From assembly GCA_025462755.1 (NCBI GenBank), contig JAOAPF010000277.1, positions 1 through 33,966 of the forward strand: DNA of 33,966 bases, in the 5' to 3' direction. Positions 7,798-16,167 of this stretch are shown piece after piece. The notes under the pieces were generated by a model, which did not search any database, had not been told where the DNA came from, and saw only the letters and a program-made list of their open reading frames with translations. Numbering within the stretch: the first letter of the stretch is position 1; the number at the start of each line of letters is the position of its first letter. Both the position numbers and the translations under genes were made by a program. The stretch is from Edaphobacter sp. (GTDB taxonomy: Bacteria > Acidobacteriota > Terriglobia > Terriglobales > Acidobacteriaceae).

Positions 7798-8694
7798 TTA
7801 CATCAACTCGTCGACGAAGGATTTGGCGATGTCGGCGGGGATGCGGACGTCTTGATGGACGAGGGGGCCCGCCTTCAGGACCGGTTCGGCTTCGTGCGCT
7901 GCGGGCACGTCGGTGCGCTCGAAGAAGAGCCCGATGGGGATCTCATCGCCCCAGAGCAGCGATTTTTCAACGGCCGCCTGAAAGTCGGTGGGATCGTAGG
8001 CTGGATTGTCCTCGAGCTTTTTGACGCGCGGGCGGAACCACTGGAAGGTGTTGTCGTGGTTGTAGGTCACGCATGGGCTGAAGACATCGATAAAGGAGAA
8101 GCCTTTGTGCTGGATGGCTCGCTTGAGCAACTCGGTCAGGTGTTTTTGTTCGGCGCTGAAGCCGCGCGCAACAAAGGTCGCTCCGGCGGCGAGGGCGAGG
8201 GAGATGGGATTGACTGGGGCGTCAACGTTGCCGAAGGGCATGCTCTTGGTCTTCATGCCGATGCGGCTGGTGGGCGAGGTCTGCCCGGTGGTGAGGCCGT
8301 AGATCTGGTTGTCCATCACGATGTAGGTGAGGTCGAGGTTGCGGCGCATGGTATGGACGAAATGGCCGGCGCCGATGCCGAAGCCGTCGCCGTCGCCTCC
8401 TGTGACCAGGACGGTCATGGCGTGATTGGCGAGTTTCATGCCGCTGGCTACGGGGAGCGAGCGGCCGTGAAGCGTGTGCATGCCGTAGGTGTCGATGAAG
8501 CCGGGAAAGTTCGAGGAACATCCGATGCCGCTGATGGTTGCGACTTCATGCTTCTGAATCTGGAGTTCGACCAGCGCCTTTTGCACGGCGGCGAGGACGC
8601 CGAAGTCACCGCATCCTGGGCACCAGTCGGGGTCGACCTTGCCCTTTAGATCGGCCATTACCATCTGCTTGGGAAGTACTGCTTCAGTCGCCAT
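7798..8694 (-). CDS. korB: 2-oxoacid:ferredoxin oxidoreductase, beta subunit
   Basis: This is the catalytic thiamine-diphosphate subunit that oxidatively decarboxylates a 2-oxoacid (probably 2-oxoglutarate) to acyl-CoA while reducing ferredoxin. It has 298 residues. Cluster-binding cysteines are visible at C25 and C28 (W-C-P-G-C-G), C59 (G-I-G-C-S-S) and C208 (F-S-P-C-V-T). The thiamine-diphosphate/Mg site is G-G-D-G-D-G-F-G-I-G at 99-108 with N129. The ATG is preceded by AGAGGA at good spacing. It lies 52 bases downstream of korA, clearly one transcript. The KorB pattern (S-R-x-G, Y-x-H-D-N-T-F-x-W) favours 2-oxoglutarate over pyruvate, but this is not certain from sequence alone. Confidence 0.92.
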   Translation of the reverse strand: MATEAVLPKQMVMADLKGKVDPDWCPGCGDFGVLAAVQKALVELQIQKHEVATISGIGCSSNFPGFIDTYGMHTLHGRSLPVASGMKLANHAMTVLVTGGDGDGFGIGAGHFVHTMRRNLDLTYIVMDNQIYGLTTGQTSPTSRIGMKTKSMPFGNVDAPVNPISLALAAGATFVARGFSAEQKHLTELLKRAIQHKGFSFIDVFSPCVTYNHDNTFQWFRPRVKKLEDNPAYDPTDFQAAVEKSLLWGDEIPIGLFFERTDVPAAHEAEPVLKAGPLVHQDVRIPADIAKSFVDELM

Positions 8695-8746
8695 GGAATC
8701 CTCTCGAATTTTCTAAGATTCTTTTGCTTCTCTCAGATCGAAACTC

Positions 8747-10525
8747 TCAAACCATAATTTCGTGGGCCGGCACGGAGAGGTTGGTGTTGCCGGCAAGTTG
8801 TTCCTTGACTGCTTCTACGATGTGGTGGGGCATGAAGGGTTCGCCGTCGTATTTGCGGATGTTTCCGTCGGGAACGAAGCTGGTTTCGCTGCGCAGGTAA
8901 CGGGCGAACTGACCGCTGTAATTGTTTTCGACGATGATGGTGTGCTTGGAACCCTTCAGGATTTCGACGATTGCATCGCCGTGCAGGGGGACGAGCCAGC
9001 GGATCTGCAGTTGATTCGCAGAGATGCCCTGATCGCGGAGGAGTTCGCGTGCTTCTTCGATGACGCCGTAGGTCGATCCCCAACCGATGAGAGTGACGTC
9101 GGCATCGCGGGGGCCGATAAGCTCAGGCGAAGGAACGGATTGTTCGATTCCGGCCATCTTGCGCATGCGCTTTTCCATCATGGCGCGGCGCTTGGTCGCG
9201 TTGGTGTATTCGTCGCTGATGAGGACGCCGTTTTCGTCGTGCTCGTCGCTGGAGACGGTGTGGGTGTAACCGGGCACGCCGGGAATAACACGTGGAGAGA
9301 CGCCGCTTTCGGTGATGAGGTAGCGCTTGTACTCTTCGTGCGTTTCCGCGCCGTTGGAGGTGATGAGTTCGCCGCGATCGATGTGGGGCTGGAAGTTGAG
9401 GACCTTGGGGTCAACACTGAGTCTGCCTTCGGAGAGCAGGAGGTCGCAGAGAACGATCCCGGGAACCTGGAAGCGGTCGGCGAGATTGAAGATCTCCGGA
9501 ATGAGGGTGAAGCAGTCGCCGATGTCGAGGGGGGCGCCGATGATTCTTGGGTAGTCGCCGAAGGCTGCGCCGAGCATCTGCCACAGGTCGCCTTGCTCGG
9601 TTTTGGTGGGCACGCCGGTGGAGGGGCCGGCGCGCTGACAGTCGATGACGACTAGGGGGATCTCTGCCTGGGCGGAGAGACCCAGGCCTTCGCTCATGAG
9701 CGCGAAGCCTCCGCCGGAGGTGGCGCACATGGAACGAACGCCGGCGTGTGCGGCGCCGATGGCCATGTTGATGACGCCGATTTCATCCTCGACTTGGCGG
9801 ACAACGATTCCGGCCTTGCGGGCGTGATCGGCCATCCAGTGAAGAACGCCGGTGGAGGGACTCATGGGATAGGCGCAGTAGAATTTGACACCTGCGGCGG
9901 CGCCTCCCATTGCGAGGGCGCTGTTGCCGCTGAGGACGGCGTATTTGTTCTCCGTCATGGGGAGCGGCCAGGCGAAGGGCTTGAAGTTTTCGGTAGCGTA
10001 GTCGTAGCCGGCGCGGGCAACGCTGACGTTCTCGTCGATGACTGACTTTTCCTTCTTGCGGAACTGCTCGATGATGACGCTTTCGAGTGCGGGAAAGCCG
10101 ACGCCCATCATGCTGAGCGCGGCGCCCATGGCGAGGGTGTTTTGCGCGACTTTGTTGCGCGTGATGTCGGCGAGTTTGGAGACGGGGATGGGACAGAGCT
10201 GGACGCCGGCAGCGGCGGGACCGGGGCGGATCTGATCGGCGTTGTAGAGGCAGGCGGCGCCCGAAGCGAGGAGGCCGAGGTGGCGGTCCATCGTGTCCTG
10301 GTTGAGTGGAATCAGGAGATCGAGGCGGTCTCCCATGTTCGTGATGGGGTCGGGACCCGTGCGAACGGTGAGGAAGGTGTGGCCGCCGCGAATGATGGAC
10401 TGATAGGCGTTGTAGGCGTTCAGGTGAAGGCCGCGGCGGCTGAAGATTTTTGCGAAGATATCACCGGGCGTTGCGACGCCCTGGCCGGCCGCACCTCCGA
10501 TTGCAACGGCGAAAGACTGCCTCAT
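8747..10525 (-). CDS. korA: 2-oxoacid:ferredoxin oxidoreductase, fused gamma-alpha subunit
   Basis: Partner of the beta subunit in the reversible 2-oxoglutarate:ferredoxin oxidoreductase, linking the TCA cycle to low-potential ferredoxin. The protein is 592 residues from the chosen start. Residues 1-190 are the gamma domain (I-G-G-A-A-G-Q-G-V at the start, then G-x-H-T-F-L-T-V-R). Residues about 200-592 are the alpha domain, with Y-P-M-S-P-S-T-G-V, E-D-E-I-G-V-I-N-M-A-I-G-A-A-H-A-G and the S-G-G-G-F-A-L-M-x-E-G motif. This gamma-alpha fusion is the usual form in aerobes. I prefer ATG 10525 because GGGGA lies 8-9 bases upstream and it puts the Rossmann strand at residue 5. An ATG at 10534 and an in-frame upstream extension to 10576 are less likely. 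Confidence 0.92.
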   Translation of the reverse strand: MRQSFAVAIGGAAGQGVATPGDIFAKIFSRRGLHLNAYNAYQSIIRGGHTFLTVRTGPDPITNMGDRLDLLIPLNQDTMDRHLGLLASGAACLYNADQIRPGPAAAGVQLCPIPVSKLADITRNKVAQNTLAMGAALSMMGVGFPALESVIIEQFRKKEKSVIDENVSVARAGYDYATENFKPFAWPLPMTENKYAVLSGNSALAMGGAAAGVKFYCAYPMSPSTGVLHWMADHARKAGIVVRQVEDEIGVINMAIGAAHAGVRSMCATSGGGFALMSEGLGLSAQAEIPLVVIDCQRAGPSTGVPTKTEQGDLWQMLGAAFGDYPRIIGAPLDIGDCFTLIPEIFNLADRFQVPGIVLCDLLLSEGRLSVDPKVLNFQPHIDRGELITSNGAETHEEYKRYLITESGVSPRVIPGVPGYTHTVSSDEHDENGVLISDEYTNATKRRAMMEKRMRKMAGIEQSVPSPELIGPRDADVTLIGWGSTYGVIEEARELLRDQGISANQLQIRWLVPLHGDAIVEILKGSKHTIIVENNYSGQFARYLRSETSFVPDGNIRKYDGEPFMPHHIVEAVKEQLAGNTNLSVPAHEIMV

Positions 10526-10563
10526 AAGGATCATCCCCTGTTCAAGCCGAGACCCACGGGCCC

Positions 10564-10577
10564 AGTGCCTCGGCACT
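10564..10577. promoter_or_regulatory. Short palindrome in the korA-eutB divergent promoter region
   Basis: AGTGCC-TC-GGCACT is a perfect 14-base palindrome about 40 bases upstream of the korA start. A second small inverted repeat, CTCAT-CTA-ATGAG, begins at 10583. Both could be operator sites. No regulator gene is nearby to match them. Confidence 0.3.
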
Positions 10578-10600
10578 AGTGACTCATCTAATGAGCAGGG

Positions 10601-10630
10601 ATTCTACGTTGTTCTGGAAGCGATGGGCAA
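10601..10630 (-). promoter_or_regulatory. Candidate sigma-70 promoter for korAB
   Basis: On the minus strand TTGCCC (10625-10630) and TAGAAT (10601-10606) are separated by 18 bases, about 75 bases before the korA start. The match is acceptable but not strong. Confidence 0.35.
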
Positions 10631-10750
10631 GAGATTTGGAATTTATTGATCGGCCGGTGGATTCATGCTCCGAGGGTTCAACATAATAGACTGCATCCAG
10701 CGGTTCATCGCCCAGGTGATCGCTCCAGTTATTGCCCGCGAGGGAATCTC

Positions 10751-12109
10751 GTGCCTCTGCACCACACCATCGACGGCGTTACGTATGGTTTTCGGGACCT
10801 GAAGGACCTGCTCGCCAAGGCGACCCCGGCGCGGGCCGGCGATGAGCTTGCCGGGATTGCGGCGCGGAGTTCGGTGGAGCGAGTTGCGGCCCAGATGGCC
10901 CTGGCTGATCTGCCCCTGACGGCCTTTCTGAACGAGGCCGTTGTGCCGTATGAGGCCGACGAGGTTACGCGGCTTATCTTTGATACGCACGATGCTTCCG
11001 CGTTTGCTCCGGTCGCGAGTCTTACGGTTGGGGCTTTGCGGGACTGGCTGCTGTCGTATGACGCGACTACTGAATCGCTCGCTGCGCTTGCTCCTGGGTT
11101 GACTCCTGAGATGGCTGCGGCTGTCTCCAAGCTGATGCGGGTGCAGGATCTGGTCGCTGTTGCGCGGAGGATTCGGGTAGTTACGCGGTTTCGGACGACG
11201 GTGGGGCTGGCGGGACGGCTTTCTACACGGCTGCAACCGAATCATCCCACCGATGATCCTGTTGGCATTGCGGCTGCCATTCTTGATGGCTTGCTGCTGG
11301 GATCGGGCGACGCGGTTATTGGGATTAATCCTGTAGCCGATAGCGTGGCGAGCACGAGAAGATTGCTCGAACTTATCGACTCGATTCGGGAACGCTACTC
11401 GATTCCGACACAGAGCTGCGTTCTCGCTCATATCACCACGCAGCTTGCTGCACTGAAACAGGGTGCGCCCATTGACCTCCTGTTCCAGTCTGTCGCTGGA
11501 ACTGAGCGAGCCAATGCTTCGTTCGGCGTCAATCTTGCTCTGCTTGACGAAGCATACCCAGCGGCGCGGGAACTCCGCCGGGGAAATGTGGGGGACAACG
11601 TGATGTACTTCGAGACCGGCCAAGGCAGTGCGCTCTCGGCGAATGCTCATCATGGTGTTGATCAGCAGACCTGTGAGGCGCGTGCGTACGCTGTGGCGCG
11701 CCGCTTCTCTCCTATGCTCGTCAATACTGTCGTCGGTTTTATCGGCCCGGAGTACCTTTACGATGGCAAACAGATTCTTCGCGCTGGGCTGGAGGACCAC
11801 TTTTGCGGCAAACTGCTTGGGCTGCCGATGGGATGTGATGTCTGCTACACCAACCATGCTGAGGCCGATCAGGATGACATGGATACGCTGCTCACTCTGC
11901 TTGGGACAGCGGGGGTCAACTACATTATGGGCGTTCCTGGCGCTGATGATGTCATGCTCCAGTATCAGAGCACGTCGTTCCATGATGCGCTTTACCTTCG
12001 ATCCGCACTTGGCCTCCGTCCAGCTCCGGAGTTTGAAGCGTGGCTCGGAAGCGACATTCCCGGGCGCCTCGCTCTGCCGACGTTAATGCAGTTGCCGGCT
12101 GAAAGTTGA
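10751..12109 (+). CDS. eutB: Ethanolamine ammonia-lyase large subunit
   Basis: The catalytic subunit of the adenosylcobalamin-dependent enzyme that converts ethanolamine to acetaldehyde and ammonia. From GTG 10751 the product is 452 residues, close to the usual length of about 453. Family motifs are clear: F-R-D-L-K-D-L-L-A-K-A near the start, R-x-G-D-x-L-A-G-I-A-A, V-V-P-Y-E-x-D-E-V-T-R, D-A-V-I-G-I-N-P-V-A-D-S, F-E-T-G-Q-G-S-A-L-S-A-N-A-H-H-G-V-D-Q-Q-T-C-E-A-R, F-I-G-P-E-Y-L-Y and M-G-V-P-G-A-D-D-V-M-L. GTG 10751 is chosen because GAGGGAA precedes it and homologues begin just before the F-R-D-L-K-D segment; the frame extends upstream without family similarity. It overlaps the start region of eutC. 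Confidence 0.95.
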   Translation: MPLHHTIDGVTYGFRDLKDLLAKATPARAGDELAGIAARSSVERVAAQMALADLPLTAFLNEAVVPYEADEVTRLIFDTHDASAFAPVASLTVGALRDWLLSYDATTESLAALAPGLTPEMAAAVSKLMRVQDLVAVARRIRVVTRFRTTVGLAGRLSTRLQPNHPTDDPVGIAAAILDGLLLGSGDAVIGINPVADSVASTRRLLELIDSIRERYSIPTQSCVLAHITTQLAALKQGAPIDLLFQSVAGTERANASFGVNLALLDEAYPAARELRRGNVGDNVMYFETGQGSALSANAHHGVDQQTCEARAYAVARRFSPMLVNTVVGFIGPEYLYDGKQILRAGLEDHFCGKLLGLPMGCDVCYTNHAEADQDDMDTLLTLLGTAGVNYIMGVPGADDVMLQYQSTSFHDALYLRSALGLRPAPEFEAWLGSDIPGRLALPTLMQLPAES

Positions 12110-12117
12110 ACGATCCC

Positions 12118-12909
12118 ATGTCATCTTTCATCCCAACTCGCCGTCTCGATCTCCGCGACTTTACGCCCGCGCGGGTGTCCCTGCCTGCTACAGGCCATAG
12201 CATCGCCACGAGTGAAGTGCTTAATTTCCAGCTTGCGCACGCTCAGGCGCGCGACGCGGTCCATGCTGCTTTGCACCTTCCTTCCTTTGCGCAACGCCTC
12301 CGCTCGGAACTCCCCCAGCTTGCTGAAGCCTGTATTCCTGTTCTTCAGCTTCTGAGCAACGCCCCCGATCGCGGTGCTTATCTCCGCCAGCCTATGCTTG
12401 GCAGGACGCTCCACCCCGATTCTGTAGTGCAGCTTCAACCTGTCTCCAGCAGCGACCTCGCCATCATCATCGCCGATGGCCTCTCCGCGCTTGCGGTTGA
12501 GCACCATGCCATTCCTCTGCTTGCACAGCTTCTCCCTCAGCTTCTCGGTGCCGGGTGGACGATCGCTCCAGTTAGCCTGGTGCAACAGGGCCGGGTGGCA
12601 ATTGGGGATCCGATCGGCTTTCGTCTCGGTGCGAGCCTTAGCCTGGTCGTCATCGGCGAACGTCCGGGGCTGTCCTCGCCGGACAGCCTTGGAGCTTATC
12701 TCACCTGGCATCCCCATCCTGATCGCACCGACGCCGACCGCAACTGTCTATCCAACATCCGCGATGGCGGGCTCTCTCCCGAATTCGCGGCGGGCCGTCT
12801 GCTTTGGTATCTGCAGGCTGCCCGCGCGAGGCAAATCACCGGCACTTCGCTTAAGGAGGGGTCTATCGAACTCGAAGCCCCTTCAGCGTCTGCGAAACAG
12901 ACGCCGTGA
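12118..12909 (+). CDS. eutC: Ethanolamine ammonia-lyase small subunit
   Basis: The small subunit that, with EutB, binds adenosylcobalamin and completes the holoenzyme. The product is 263 residues from ATG 12118. It shows D-L-R-D-F-T-P-A-R-V-S-L near the start, L-x-F-Q-L-A-H-A-x-A-R-D-A-V, then S-S-S-D-L-A-I-I-I-A-D-G-L-S-A, G-R-V-A-I-G-D-P-I-G and the V-I-G-E-R-P-G-L-S-S-P-D-S-L-G-A-Y-L-T-W motif. It ends with N-C-x-S-N-I-R-x-G-G-L. A TTG at 12106, overlapping the eutB stop, would add four residues, but neither start has a strong ribosome binding site, so coupling to eutB is likely. No eutA-type reactivase, aldehyde dehydrogenase, permease or shell-protein gene follows. Confidence 0.93.
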   Translation: MSSFIPTRRLDLRDFTPARVSLPATGHSIATSEVLNFQLAHAQARDAVHAALHLPSFAQRLRSELPQLAEACIPVLQLLSNAPDRGAYLRQPMLGRTLHPDSVVQLQPVSSSDLAIIIADGLSALAVEHHAIPLLAQLLPQLLGAGWTIAPVSLVQQGRVAIGDPIGFRLGASLSLVVIGERPGLSSPDSLGAYLTWHPHPDRTDADRNCLSNIRDGGLSPEFAAGRLLWYLQAARARQITGTSLKEGSIELEAPSASAKQTP

Positions 12910-13165
12910 GTATTCTGTTTCGGTTTCGAGATGAAGTTTTTTCTGCCTCACAGCTTGTCCCAGGTCCTCTCGGCCCACGGCAGCATCGGGATCTGTTGCG
13001 CGGATTCACATTGTTGTCGCCGCATCACCCATGGTTTATAGGTCATTTGCCGTACGTAGAGGCCTGTAGGACTGTGCGATGATCAATCCAAAAGCAACGA
13101 AGTGCCGATAGAACAACATGCATTTGGCCGGGCGATTGTATTCATCGCGTCGGCTATGGAGCGAT

Positions 13166-14692
13166 ATGGCAATTACCGTTCTCCGGCAGGATCCGCGTTA
13201 TGACACGCTGAAAAAGGGACATAACCTTCGCTGGCCAGCATCGGAGGCGGATGCTGTGGGGCGAATTGAGGTATGCGAGAGCGCTGAAGACGCGGCCGAG
13301 GCTCTTCAGCGGATTGTGAATGCGGGATTGCGGCCGACGGTGCGCAGCGGTGGACATTGCTACGAAGACTTCTTCGCCAACAATCCGGATGGAGCGATCC
13401 TGGATTTGGGTATGCTCACGCAAACCAATCCTCCAGGCAAAGATGCGCCCTACACGATTGGCGTGGGGACGCAACTTTGGCAGGCCTATGTGGAGCTCTA
13501 TAAACGTTACGGTGTGACGCTTCCTGGTGGGACTTGCGGTTCTGTGGGTGCCGGCGGCCATATCACTGGCGGTGGCTACGGCATGTTGTCGCGACTGCAT
13601 GGTTTGACAGTGGACTGGCTGTCTGCAGTGGAGATTTTGACCGTCGACGCAAAGGGGAAGGTAGTTGCCCGCAGAGTGGACCGGACGCACGACCCTGATT
13701 TATTCCGCGCGTGTCGAGGAGCTGGTGGAGGCAACTTCGGCGTCATCACAAGTTATACGTTCGATAAGCTGCCGCAGCCGCCACGGGAGGTTATGCTGGC
13801 ACACCTCTCCTGGGCGTGGGTCGACATGACGCCGGAGCGCTTTACGAAGATACTGACGACGTTTGGAGATTATTGGGAGACGCGCGGCAAGGACCCGGAT
13901 ACGTGGGGCATGTTTGCTGTTCTGGTCGTGTCTCATCAGGCCGGAGGGCGATTCGGCATGTCGGTGCAGTTCTGCAATCCTGATGGAAGCTGCAAGGACT
14001 TGAGTGTCCTGACGGAGTATCTTGATCGCTTTCAGGATTGCAAGCCTGCCTCAGGTGGTCCTGCTTCCGCTTCGGTCTTGGGCTCCCCGCCGGCGAGTGC
14101 CGGGCAACCGGTGTGCGTCGGGGCGCACACAATGTCACGCTTTGACTGGTTGCTCGCGGTTGAGGCGGATATCGGTGGCGGTAGCAGCTCACGCGCGAAA
14201 TATAAGTCTGCCTATATGAAGCGCGCCTTCACTGCTGAAGATGCGCGGTGTATGTACAAACACATGACGCGGACTATCCCGGGTGTCGATCTGCGCAGTT
14301 CAATGGTGGAGATCGATTCGTATGGTGGAGCCATCAACCGTAAGAATTTGGTGGACGAGACGGCCACAGCGCAGCGGTCATCCGTGATTAAGCTGCAGTA
14401 CCAGACGTATTGGAGAGAAGAGAAGGACGACGATGCGCACCTGACGTGGATTCGTGATTTTTATAGCGACATGTACTCGGGCGGCGACGTGGATTCGAAA
14501 TACAGCAAAACACCCTATCCTGGCGAGCGGTACGATGGGTGCTACATCAACTACCCGGACAAGGATATGCTCGCCTACCCTTTTTGGCCGCAGCTGTACT
14601 ATGGCGACCAGTTGTATGGCTTCCTACAGGGCGTCAAGCGACGTTACGATCCCAACAATATCTTTCACCATGCCATGTCAGTTCGGCCTTGA
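13166..14692 (+). CDS. Berberine-bridge-type FAD-dependent oxidase
   Basis: A 508-residue PCMH-type FAD oxidase. The FAD-binding half (about 40-220) has V-R-S-G-G-H with H64 and G-G-T-C-G-S-V-G with C124. These are the positions used for bicovalent 8alpha-His/6-Cys flavin attachment, and the 60-residue spacing matches glucooligosaccharide oxidase. [10 protein letters not shown] and G-G-G-N-F-G-V-I-T follow. The C-terminal BBE segment has Y-I-N-Y-P-D and Y-Y-G-D-x-L-Y-G-F-L-x-x-V-K-x-x-Y-D-P-N-N-I-F. Such enzymes oxidise sugars, oligosaccharides or alkaloid-like alcohols with O2, producing H2O2; the substrate here is unknown. No signal peptide is visible. ATG 13166 is preceded by GGAG; a longer frame from 13118 has no family similarity. 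Its last codons lie inside a 19-base inverted repeat. Confidence 0.87.
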   Translation: MAITVLRQDPRYDTLKKGHNLRWPASEADAVGRIEVCESAEDAAEALQRIVNAGLRPTVRSGGHCYEDFFANNPDGAILDLGMLTQTNPPGKDAPYTIGVGTQLWQAYVELYKRYGVTLPGGTCGSVGAGGHITGGGYGMLSRLHGLTVDWLSAVEILTVDAKGKVVARRVDRTHDPDLFRACRGAGGGNFGVITSYTFDKLPQPPREVMLAHLSWAWVDMTPERFTKILTTFGDYWETRGKDPDTWGMFAVLVVSHQAGGRFGMSVQFCNPDGSCKDLSVLTEYLDRFQDCKPASGGPASASVLGSPPASAGQPVCVGAHTMSRFDWLLAVEADIGGGSSSRAKYKSAYMKRAFTAEDARCMYKHMTRTIPGVDLRSSMVEIDSYGGAINRKNLVDETATAQRSSVIKLQYQTYWREEKDDDAHLTWIRDFYSDMYSGGDVDSKYSKTPYPGERYDGCYINYPDKDMLAYPFWPQLYYGDQLYGFLQGVKRRYDPNNIFHHAMSVRP

Positions 14693-14709
14693 ACTGACAT
14701 GGCATGGTG
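14666..14709. terminator. Perfect 19-base inverted repeat between convergent genes
   Basis: CACCATGCCATGTCAGTTC (14666-14684) is followed by the loop GGCCTT and its exact complement (14691-14709). The left arm and loop encode the last residues and stop codon of the oxidase. The right arm ends one base before the stop codon of the minus-strand amidohydrolase gene. The symmetry suits a bidirectional transcription stop, although neither side has a T-run. The stem is unusually long and perfect. Confidence 0.65.
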
Positions 14710-14710
14710 A

Positions 14711-16063
14711 CTAGTGCGGCATCTCTTTTGCGGGAGCGTTGTGGGTATCCGGCGCACGGGGGGCAAACGTCGTCCAGCGCGACGCATACTTCGCATTGGG
14801 ATCGAGAGGCTCATTCCATAGCTTCGCTTCCATTCCGTTGAGGTCGTATACGATCTTGCCGTCTTTGATGGTGAGTTCGGCGACAAGCTTCTGTGTGCCA
14901 TCGACGCGCGTGTTCTGCATATCGGTGAAACCGTAGTGACCTTTTTCTACGCTGAGCACGGCTATGTCGGCGACGGAGCCTTCAGAAAGATTGCCCAGGT
15001 CGTCGCGCTTGATTTCGTGGGCCGGGTGAGAGGTCATCTCCGCAACGACCTCCTGTAATGAAAGCCCGATGGCCATCATTTTGCTGGCTACGTTGAGTTC
15101 ATCCTTTGTCGCGCCGTTCATGCTGCCTATGTGGAGGTCGGTGGAGATGGAGTCGGGAATAAATCCGGCCTTCACCATGGGAACGGCGAGCGACCATTTG
15201 AAGCTGCCTCCGCCAGTGCCGGCATCAAAGTAGATGCCGCGCTTGCGGCCTTCAATGAAGGCCTTACTGGGACCGAGGGTCGTCGGGTCCTGCTCGTGGC
15301 GGAGGCCGGAGTACATATGAGTGTAGATGTCGCCGGGGCGCAGCTTTACCGTCAACAGGTCGTAGAGTGGGCGAGTGGGGCGATCGGTGCCGAAGTCGAC
15401 CATGACGGGGATGTTGGCTTTCGTGCCGGCGATGACGGCCTGCTCGACGGGCGTCCACTCAGGGCCGCCGAAGTGTGCGGTCTTGATGCCGACGACGGTT
15501 CCTGGATATTTGAGCGCCATCTGTGCCGTAGCGTCTCCGTCCATATCCGCCATGTTTTGCTCGTACTTATCGCCGCGCATGCCGGAGCCGACGATGTTGA
15601 GCATCGCAAGAACGCGAGTCTTCGAACGATCGATGATTCGCCGCTTGAAGTCTTCGAAGTTCTTCCAGCCGGAGCAGCCTGCGTCGACGACGGTTGTGAC
15701 GCCAACGCGGAAGGTGAAACCATCAGGGGGAACGCTGTTGTCACCCGCATAGGAGTTGCGTTCGCCGGTGCCAGCGTAGACATGGACGTGAATGTCGATG
15801 AGGCCGGGAGTGACGTACAAGCCCTTGGCGTCAATCGTCTTTAGCGCGTCGCTTGAAGGGATATGTTGTGCCACCTTGGCGATCTTGCCATCCTTGATCG
15901 CAACATCCATCACGGAGTCGATGTGATTTTTGGCATCGATGACGTGTCCCTGCTGAAGCAGGAGATCGTAGGCCGGGAGTGCTGTCTGGGCGAAGGCACT
16001 CGAAGCTATTAGAAGAGAGAGTACGGTGCTGCACTGGGCAATATATTTTTGGGGGAGCTTCAT
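14711..16063 (-). CDS. Exported amidohydrolase/deacetylase (dihydroorotase-like)
   Basis: A 450-residue amidohydrolase-superfamily protein with a Sec signal peptide (residues 1-26, ending S-S-A-F-A-Q). The metal centre is visible as H92-V-H94 after G-L-I-D-I, the probable carboxylated lysine K194 in G-I-K-T-A-H, H249 in Y-T-H-M-Y-S-G, and D309 in S-T-D-L-H. At the place where I expect M-V-H-x-G, with its metal-ligand histidine, the sequence reads M-V-D-F-G (D223). The closest family I recognise is the amidohydrolase/deacetylase group found beside SelA-like D-glucosaminate ammonia-lyases in other bacteria, and such a PLP gene is directly upstream here (104-base gap). The expected reaction is removal of an acyl group from an amino-acid-like or sugar-acid substrate, here probably in the periplasm. 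GAGGA precedes the ATG. Confidence 0.85.
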   Translation of the reverse strand: MKLPQKYIAQCSTVLSLLIASSAFAQTALPAYDLLLQQGHVIDAKNHIDSVMDVAIKDGKIAKVAQHIPSSDALKTIDAKGLYVTPGLIDIHVHVYAGTGERNSYAGDNSVPPDGFTFRVGVTTVVDAGCSGWKNFEDFKRRIIDRSKTRVLAMLNIVGSGMRGDKYEQNMADMDGDATAQMALKYPGTVVGIKTAHFGGPEWTPVEQAVIAGTKANIPVMVDFGTDRPTRPLYDLLTVKLRPGDIYTHMYSGLRHEQDPTTLGPSKAFIEGRKRGIYFDAGTGGGSFKWSLAVPMVKAGFIPDSISTDLHIGSMNGATKDELNVASKMMAIGLSLQEVVAEMTSHPAHEIKRDDLGNLSEGSVADIAVLSVEKGHYGFTDMQNTRVDGTQKLVAELTIKDGKIVYDLNGMEAKLWNEPLDPNAKYASRWTTFAPRAPDTHNAPAKEMPH

Positions 16064-16167
16064 TTACGTGGTCCTCAATTGATGCACAACCGACGCGGTT
16101 GATATTTAGATGAATGGATTGCGCGCTGCCGCCGGAGAATATGGCACCAGCGCAGGCACATTTGGGG

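Noticed and set aside
10526-10750. Possible cobalamin riboswitch upstream of eutB
   Set aside because: No B12-box or paired-stem pattern could be found, and the region is short and shared with a divergent promoter.
10643-11983. Long minus-strand frame (446 codons) opposite eutB
   Set aside because: It lies entirely antisense to a gene with unmistakable family motifs, and its product is Arg/Pro/Ser-rich with no recognisable domain. It is a codon-bias shadow.
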